Below are positions 57,061-64,000 of a stretch of DNA of 64,000 bases, piece after piece. This DNA is from Varanus komodoensis (taxonomy: Eukaryota; Chordata; Lepidosauria; Squamata; Varanidae): NCBI RefSeq assembly GCF_004798865.1, contig NW_025336480.1, positions 20,399,522 to 20,463,521 of the forward strand. Reading direction: 5' to 3'. The first letter of the stretch is position 1. Each line of letters begins with the position of its first letter. The translations under genes and the position numbers were made by a program. The notes under the pieces were generated by a model, which saw only the letters and a list, made by a program, of their open reading frames with translations, did not search any database and was not told the origin of the DNA.

Positions 57061-59079
57061 TCGTAATTACGACATTGCATTCATTACAAAAATCCACGCC
57101 TGGTTACCTCAAGCATGCTTAATTTCAGCAATATAATTTTGGGTGAACATAATTTTGTGGCTACTATTACTGAAAAATAGGCATCAGCAGCCTTTACTGA
57201 TCTATTGCAAATCACCTGGGGATCTACCAGTAGACCGAAATCTACCTTCCACCCACTCCTGGACTGGAAAACTGCTTGGTTATAATCTATTGGAAGCAAA
57301 TTCTCCTGTTTGTTACTCAGAATGAAGGCACTTGGAAGAAAGGCTCGATCACCTTGGTTACAGCTTGTCAAGGCCAGCCAGTTCTTTGGGTGATCTTTTC
57401 CTGGAATCAGCTCTGGCAGTTATGTATTCCGGATTCAGTGCCCGCGCATGTGGTCTTACGGCCAAAGGCAGTATGAGGAAATGGACCCCAAAGCACCATG
57501 TTGGCTAGCAGTGGGCAGAGGGACTGTCACAAGCTGGGTCTGCAGCAAAAGCAGCATTTTCCACCTGGAAGTAAGAAGAGCATGAAGGACCAAAGGGAAC
57601 AAGGTGGGGTTGGCCTGTGACATTCAGCTGAGGACAAAATGGCACTCCCTCCCCATTCCACATACAGAAGCTGAGTGGAGTGTCTGCTGAATCCTGCTTC
57701 GATGCTCCTAATGGGACAATGTGCACCACTGTTTCTGAGGGAGCACTGGGTTGCTCAGGATAAGCTGTGTGACATACGCAACTATATCCCCCAGCAGTGG
57801 GGAGAAGCCGGAAAGTTCCTAAGGAGCCACCAGGAGTTGCCACCACTGCCTCCCCAGTATCTGCCAGCAAGGGGTTGTCTCACTCTGCCTAATGGTAGAG
57901 CAGGCCCTGGAGCCAACGTGTTGGACTGACTGGAGGAGCAAGCATGCCCGGAGAGCTAGAATGCCTGAGCAGACAGGGAGGCACGCCAGACTCCACAGGC
58001 TCCACACAACTCAACTGCCAGGCATGTTCCTGTAGTAGCCCAACAAGCAGTTTCCTGCAATCATAGTCATAGATCAGAGGCTGGAGGTCTGCCCTAGGTC
58101 CAGTGGGGAATCAGCATGTGCGCCACTCTTTGTTTCCTGCACCATTCCATCTTTCATCGGCCCCATCCTTACAGTCTTCTTTTGTGGCAGCTTGGACTTT
58201 CATTGGATTTTCCTTTGCCTTATCTGGCAGAGATAAAATAATACCTGAGGCTTTATTGACATTATCAAGTTGCCCTTTTTGCACATTTTTACAAATGGTA
58301 CAGGCCTCTTCAGTCTGGAGTGTTCTCCTTCACCTTTTTTCTTATAAGTACAAGCAGGTCCTTGCTCTAGGAACACCTTTAGATAAGGCTTTTATTCTGC
58401 AATCACTTCACCTCATTCGCATCTTCAATTCTTTGTTCTTCCATACTTCCCCACCTTTTCTTCTGTGTTTGTTTCCTTGGTTTTGTTTTATTTTTATAAA
58501 AAGCAGGAATAGCTTTTTAAAAGGAATAAAAAGCAGAATAGCTTCAAACAGTGTTTGGACTCTTAGCCTATGAGCCCTCAGTCTAGAACAGAAGTGGAGA
58601 ACTTTCAGTCTGAAGGCAGGGTTCAGTTTCAGGGAAGCTCTTGGGGCTGTTTCTACACTCCCTTGCCCTCAAAAACACTCAAATGGTAAGTTTCAGCCAT
58701 CTGAATATTTCTCCCTCCTTATGAGGTGCAGGGGCTAAGGCACCACGTGTATCTGCCTTGCCTCCCCCTCCCCAAATCCCTTCCAGCACCCAAAGACAGT
58801 CTCCCCGTCTCTGGGACCTCCGCCATGCAGAAAGTGCCACGGCAGTGGAGAGGACGATGGGTGTCCTCCAAAGGCAGGGTCTCCACTGTGATCTCAGAAG
58901 TCACTCTCAGTGGGAACGCCGCCTTTTCCTGTGGCTGGCCAGACAGCATCTACTAGCCAGAGGACTGTGCACTTCAGTTCTTATTGTCAGTAAATAACCT
59001 TAGGAAGGGCATTTCCAAAGCTTTTTATAAAAATAATTTACAGTGGAGAATGAACTGCACAAAAATCAGGAATCATCCA
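57061..59079. other. Unassigned stretch
   Basis: No gene or element recognised. The 156-codon plus frame at 58,103-58,573 is hydrophobic-biased but matches nothing I know. Confidence 0.4.
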
Positions 59080-59340
59080 GGGTTTGGAGCCATCTGAAGA
59101 GCCCCAAAAGGCTGGCTTGTAGGGTGGTTTATAAAAAAGTGGTCCATAGCTAAATAAAGTGGTTTATAAATAACAAGGTTAATAAATAGAGTAACAATGC
59201 AAGACACAAGGAATCATAAAACAAAATGATTAGTATTGTTTTAACAACTCGGTTCCTACTGGAGGTGATACAAGGCTGTCACATGCCAAGGGCTCATTAA
59301 GGGACTCAAGGGCCTGGGTGAAGAGGTCCATCTTAAGCAA
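59080..59340 (-). mobile_element. L2-type LINE 3' fragment
   Basis: The minus strand reads AAGATGGACCTCTTCACCCA followed by GGCCCTTGAGTCC (the 'KTDLFTQAL' codons), then an A/T-rich UTR with TTTATAAACCACTTTATTTA. Consistent with the L2 C-terminus but diverged. Confidence 0.45.
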
Positions 59341-61855
59341 ACAATGACACTCAGTTTATGAAGAGGCTTGAAATTTAGAGATGCACAGATTTTGTCCTGT
59401 CCTGTCTGTTTTTTCTGGTTTGGCAGGCATCATTCATTCTGTCACTTGCTCTTTGACAAAACTCTTTTTTAGAATCTCATTCGAGTTGCATGAATTTGCA
59501 TTATGGCAAACTGAATTAGTGCAAATCCTTTTGAAAGTGAAGAGCTGCTCTGCAAGTCTGCAGCATCCATGTGATTCAGAAAAGGCTGAACATGGTGAGG
59601 AATCCACAGGTTACTTTTAAAGAAGACTGAGCTCATTTGAATCTGTTGTGGATTCTCTGACCTCTCTACTGAAGATGTCCCTCTAAATGTAGGGAGAATT
59701 CTATAATGAGGCACCACAACCAAGTATGGTGGGTTGCGTCTCCCCAGAAATTCTCCGCAGAAATTGATCACAGGCCACAAGCAGGGCCCCTGCCAGTGGC
59801 TGAGCTGTTACATACTAAGAAAGGCAGTTCAGCAAGTACTTGGGCCCCAAGCTGTTTAGGGCCTTCCCACACAATAAACATTTCTATATCTAATTGAGAT
59901 ATGGCTTATTGGAATGGTCACGTGAGCACCAGAAGCATGAATGTGGCACAAATCCTATGGCTACAATGTGTGAACGAAATGCTGAATTAGAGGCCTCTGG
60001 TCCGGTTGAGTGTGGCTCTTAGGAGGGCATTTCTCATGACATGCAGGGCATGCTATCGATTTCTCTCGCCAGAGCAAATCTCTCAAAAGCCTAACGGTTT
60101 GTCATGCCAAGGGGTGCATTCTAAAGCCACTTCAGTGGTGACCTCATTGCTTAGCTTTATTGCAGTTGCAGTAGTGTGGAAGGAGAAAAGCAGAGTGCCA
60201 TGAGCATCTGATTTATCTGAGGCATTAGCGGGGTGTTAATTGTAAGCAAGAGGTGCCCACAAGTGACTCTTTGTTCTGAGGCATGAATGAAGTTTATGTT
60301 TTCATTATTTCTCCTCTTTTTATGAGATGCTGCAGGAATACCATTGTGGGCTCTTTTACCCCAAAGCATTGGAGCTTCTGATCTATTGATGTAAAAGCAA
60401 ACTCTGCTGGTTAAGAGGGAAAAGCCCGGCTGCACAAAGCAAGACTGCTGCTCGGGGCAAGAGGAGAAGCCTTACAGTTTCCTTGCACTTGAAAGCATGG
60501 CGACGGTTCAAGGAGTCCCGGGCAATGTGGACTGTGATCTTTGCTGATTGAGATGCTGTCAAAAGTTTGTTTTTTGTGCTCATCCATTCACATGATCAGC
60601 ATGATTGCAATGGCACTTGCGTCCAGGTAAGCAGGAAAGGGCCATCTCACAGAGGCATGTTCATCAGTGAAGGAGTGCATCATTAGCTTATGACCAGCTG
60701 TTGCAAATGAGCCATCAGGAGATAATGCTGCAGGTTTTTTTAAAATTATATCTGCTTGCACAACCTCAGTAAAATGCTTTTCAGAGGCGTCAGCTCACAC
60801 ACTTAGCCGGCACCAAAGATGTGTGCAGTTCTCCAGTGCAGAGAAATCAAATGAAATACATGCACGTGTGGAACAGAGTTCAGAATGTTATTTAAATTAT
60901 CCAACCTTATTAGCATGTTATTGCTATAACTGTGCACCTAGTCTGTAGATGGCTAGAAGGCTGCTCACTTTTTTTCTGCAAAGAGGCTTAAACATAGGTT
61001 TAAACTATTAGTTTGAACTAATAGAATCATATTTGTGACATGAACAGTCTCAAACTCCTTCCTAACAAATTATGGCTTAAATAGAGATTTCCAGATGCCC
61101 AAGTTATACACTAAAATATTATGAGCATCAAATTGGGATGTTTAACACAGCTTTATAAACCCACCCACCCTTTTCTTTTGCTTCCTTGTCCCCCTTTTTC
61201 ACTGGACCAGAACAGTGCCTAACTGTTTAACTTGTGGTTAAGGGTTATTTGTGTAGGGCACTTCTGTAGGTAAAGTGTCATGTATTTGGCAACATGCCTG
61301 CAGAACTCTGTGCAGGTTCTCTGGTTACAAATTGCAGCTGTATAACATAACAGGAAATGTGGAGCTTGAAGTTATTCCACTGGAAAGATTAATTATTTGG
61401 AAAAATAGCTATGCAGCAGCCTAATGTATTTCTGGAGCAAAGGCAAGCAAGACCATTTTAAATTCATCAGACAACACAACCATTTTAGAAATCACACTCT
61501 AAAAGCAGCTCGCTTTTCTCTTCTGGGTAACATGTTTCGGGTTTGTGCGCAGGGCCTCTTCTTTATTCCAGTTTGCAGAACTTAATATGAGACAAAGGTC
61601 ACAGTGGCTCAGGCTCTTTTCAGTGACAAAACTCAGTTTTGGAAGTAGTAAGATGGTGCAACTGAGCATGGGCAGAGGGCTAGGTACCATGGAAGAACTA
61701 CTGTTAGTTCCCATACATTGAAGATTAGGGAGCAGTCCTGCCATTTCAGAAGATATGGCAAGCTGGCCACTTAGATGCTGGCATAGCTTTTATGACATTT
61801 ATGACTGATGATGGCAACATCATGCTGTTATGTGCTCTACCTGAGCAAATTTTGA
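59341..61855. other. Unassigned stretch, largely unique
   Basis: 59,825-59,880 (GGGCCCCAAGCTGTTTAGGG) is a scrap of a common squamate LINE phrase. 60,220-60,920 shows no repeat and has balanced composition with many homeobox-, octamer- and E-box-like words. An isolated CAG|GTAAGC donor-like site is at 60,626/60,627, with no convincing exon before it. Confidence 0.35.
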
Positions 61856-62043
61856 CTGAATCCAGACAACATGCGGACCTGCATGGTTAACTATGAACAG
61901 CCCATGAAGAGAACACATGGTTCGTTGTTGGGTTATGTACTATAGACTCTTCACTAAGGTTAATTACCTTGGCTGAGTTCAGACAACACTGGGTGGTTTA
62001 ACAATAAACCACACTTGACTTTTCATGTTGTCTGAATCCAGCT
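61856..62043. mobile_element. MITE pair (CTGGATTCAGACAACATG ends)
   Basis: CTGAATCCAGACAACATG (61,856-61,873) faces CATGTTGTCTGAATCCAG (62,024-62,041). An inner GGCTGAGTTCAGACAACAC at 61,971 also pairs with the right end, giving a short ~73-bp unit inside. Inner words such as AACCACACTTGAC and GGTTAACTATG are typical of a common squamate MITE. Superfamily not decided. Confidence 0.6.
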
Positions 62044-62374
62044 GTCATGTCTGAGAAGAGAGGTGGGAACCTGTGACAAAACTAAAACTGACTTCATGTG
62101 GTCCACAGCTTCATTTCAAAAGCTTTCTGCATTTTATCAGTGTGGACCTCTAGCAAAAGTGACCTTTCCACTTTCTCTTGAGGTTTTCTGTGTGGGAAGG
62201 AAGAGGGAGAGAGAGAGTGGAAAAAACATACCACAGAAATCTACCTACTTTTGGCTCTGCCTCTGCCCTCCACTAGTTTTAGCTTCATCCAACATCTGAT
62301 CTTTGGAAGATTACACATGAGGGAATGCAGCCCTCAGTGGAAAAAGGGGCCAGAATACCGGAAATACAGCTCCA

Positions 62375-62510
62375 TCCCATATGAACCTGCCTGGAGCTTG
62401 TGTTTTTCATCTGAGGGCATTATATGTCCCACCTGTCTGTTTTAGGAACAGTTGTAAACCACCCAGGGATCAGCTATTGGGTAGTGCAGAAGTGAAGTAA
62501 GTTGATGTCC
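62375..62510 (+). mobile_element. L2-type LINE 3' fragment
   Basis: CCCATATGAACCTGCCTGGA followed by GCTTGTGTTTTTCATCTGAG encodes YEPAWSLCFSSE, the L2 ORF2 phrase usually 'YEPARTLRSSEEA'. It then jumps to GTTGTAAACCACCCAGGGAT and GCTATTGGGTAGTGCAGAAG, the 3' terminal hairpin region. The middle is deleted. Confidence 0.6.
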
Positions 62511-63511
62511 TTGTTGTTGTTTGTTAAAGAGGCAAGATTGGTAGGTACCTGAGATAGGGTCTTTTTGGTGCAGCACTCCTGTTGTACACCTCTTTCTTAG
62601 GCTAATGATTTCCTTAGGATGCAATCCCATGCATGTTTTGAGAGAAGTCATACATCTCCCATTATTCCCTGGCTAGCCTGGCAATGTTGTGAGTTGCAGC
62701 ACTTTTACTGTTGTTGAATGGACTGTGCTTTCAATGTCCTTTGGATGGCTGGTGAAGACATTCTTCCACCAAGCTTCTAATGCAGCTTTCTGTTCATATT
62801 ATGACCTCCTGGTTTTGTTTTGCAAAAAGTTGTCCTGCAATCCAGTTTTTTAAAAATATCAACCAGTATTGACCAGGCTGTCTGGGAGTAAAGGGAGATG
62901 CAGTCCTGCATGTCTGGAGGGCACCATTTTGGAGAAGTTGGTGTAACCCATAGCCTCCTTCACACAACTTGCACGGCGGGTGTTCATGTGATCAAGGGGA
63001 ACTGTTGTGTGGCATTAGGCAGGGAAGACGTTAGGGTCGGAGTCTCCACATGCAAGGGCTTTCCAGGATTTGGGACCCTCATCTTGCAGTGTTCTAGGTG
63101 CCAGTGAAGTCCATGCATCTAGAGAGCTGCATGTAGAAGCATCCTTCCTACACAGTTAGAGGCCATCTAACTTTAGGTCCTGCAAGAGCTGCTTCCTGCT
63201 TCCCCAGTAGACCGGGCCTGTGAGGATGGGGCCCTGACACACCCCATGCACAAAGGTTGCTGCCTCCTGTGGCTATTTTTGCTATTTGGATGTTTCTTTC
63301 TCCTTTGTTTGACCTTAGTATAGTTATTCTTGAATTGCTTAATCCTGCTACATAATTATCAATGTGAGAAGTTTTAATGTGTACAATTATTTAAACCTTG
63401 CAATGGCTTGCAAGTGTTATTTATTTGGAAATGTAAAATTCTGCAGTGTATACTTTCTTGATATTTGATGCTGCTTTAAGCAGGGCTTTTCCATAGAAGC
63501 CCAATAGACAA
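62511..63511. other. Unassigned stretch with MITE scrap
   Basis: 62,868-62,945 (GGGAGATGCAGTCCTGCATG then TCTGGAGGGCACCATTTTGG) is a scrap of the hAT-like palindromic MITE also seen at 47,226. Nothing else recognised. Confidence 0.4.
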
Positions 63512-63720
63512 GAGGCAGTGTGGTGCAGTGGTCAGAGTGTTGGACTGGGACTTTGAAGGTCTGGGTCCTAGTCCACACTCAGACACAAAGCTCACTGGGC
63601 CAGCTACTGACTTTCAGCCTCACCTACATCATGGGCTGGCTTTGAGGATAAAGCCTCGGGTTCCTCGCAGGAGTGACAATGGCGGGATGGAAACATACTA
63701 CAATAATAATACAAATAAAC
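63512..63720 (+). mobile_element. MIR/CORE-type tRNA-derived SINE
   Basis: AGGCAGTGTGGTGCAGTGGT (tRNA-like A-box side), GTGTTGGACTGGGACTTTGA, GGTCTGGGTCCTAGTCCACA (B-box side), ACAAAGCTCACTGGGCCAGC, TTTCAGCCTCACCTACATCA, then GGATAAAGCC and an ATAATAATACAAATAAA end. This is the plus-strand member of the family. Confidence 0.85.
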
Positions 63721-63858
63721 CAAGGGGGTGGCCACTGTACAGACGGGGGAGACAGGACAGCGGTGCAGCACTGCTGTGCCCTGACCGAATGCGCACTGCT
63801 TTACAGGGATGACCTATGGCATGCCCCCCTCCCCGCTTGGGACTGGGCATGAACATAC

Positions 63859-64000
63859 CTTGGGGCATTTCCAGTAGGCTTTCCAGGCAAGCATCTCCTT
63901 CCAGCCACTTCACATTACTGATGCCCCGCACTGTTACCGTATCATCGTCGTCGTCACCATCATCATCATGTTTCAGTTTGTTGCACCCTGCTCTGATATC
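63859..64000 (-). other. Edge-truncated open frame with donor-like end (possible exon)
   Basis: From the right window edge the minus strand is open for 47 codons: a lysine/cysteine start, an Asp run coded by the GAT/GAC triplet repeat, then GISNVKWLEGDACLESLLEM. It reaches CCCCAAG|GTATGTTC, a good splice donor at 63,859/63,858. No polypyrimidine acceptor is visible inside the window and I do not recognise the peptide. Triplet repeats give stop-free frames by chance, so this is only a weak exon candidate. Confidence 0.2.

Noticed and set aside
60600-60640. CAG|GTAAGC splice-donor-like site at 60,626/60,627
   Set aside because: A single donor-like word is common by chance, and no acceptor or coding-like exon precedes it.
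1-64000. CRISPR arrays, operons, bacterial-type systems, rRNA or true tRNA genes
   Set aside because: None seen. The repeat and CpG patterns are vertebrate, and the tRNA-like heads found belong to SINEs.

Overview
This looks like a squamate reptile (lizard or snake) genomic window of intergenic or intronic character. The evidence is the mix of mobile elements. There is a long RTE/BovB LINE, many fossil copies of an L2-type LINE whose tail ends in a GC-rich hairpin plus (AATA)n, CR1 LINE fragments with tails close to ATTCTATGATTCT, tRNA-derived SINEs of MIR/CORE type, and several hAT and Tc1/mariner MITEs. No host protein-coding gene could be recognised. Almost every open frame is a chance frame, a frame over a microsatellite or CpG-rich DNA, or a piece of a LINE. 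Two 100-N assembly gaps are present (22,811-22,910 and 43,919-44,018). All family assignments are by eye against remembered families; no database was searched.

Layout. 1-21.6 kb: mostly unassigned single-copy-looking DNA with scattered fragments (a Tc1 end near 3.2 kb, CR1 ends near 5.5, 17.4 and 20.3 kb, MITEs near 9.9 and 13.5 kb, L2 ends near 16.9 and 18.3 kb). 21.6-24.3 kb: a long L2-type reverse transcriptase fossil on the minus strand. A plus-strand L2 3' end is inserted in it, and that insert is arranged forward-reverse-forward around a gap. 24.5-24.8 kb: a hAT MITE with a perfect 8-bp target duplication. 29.2-30.6 kb: a CpG island with a CCAAT cluster and, on the minus strand, a perfect splice donor at 29,225/29,224. 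It is the best promoter candidate in the window.

33.4-36.0 kb: a long minus-strand CR1 copy carrying a TA-flanked 474-bp Tc1/mariner (pogo/Tigger-like) MITE, next to another MITE with 21-bp perfect terminal inverted repeats. 37.8-45.2 kb: more CR1 and L2 fragments. 46.6-47.2 kb: a second CpG-rich region with a TATA box at 46,770. 48.9-53.4 kb: an L2 end, a MIR-type SINE, a hairpin, a CpG-rich hAT MITE and a three-part tetranucleotide array. 53.4-56.5 kb: a 2.65-kb BovB copy inserted into an older L2 3' end with a 12-bp target duplication. 56.5-64 kb: SINEs, L2 scraps, a MITE pair and unassigned DNA. A short open frame with a donor-like site touches the right edge.

There is no operon-like or multi-gene system here. 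The content worth attention is the layered history of transposon insertions, the folded-back LINE at the first gap, a conserved hairpin pair in the L2 3' ends, and two possible promoters.
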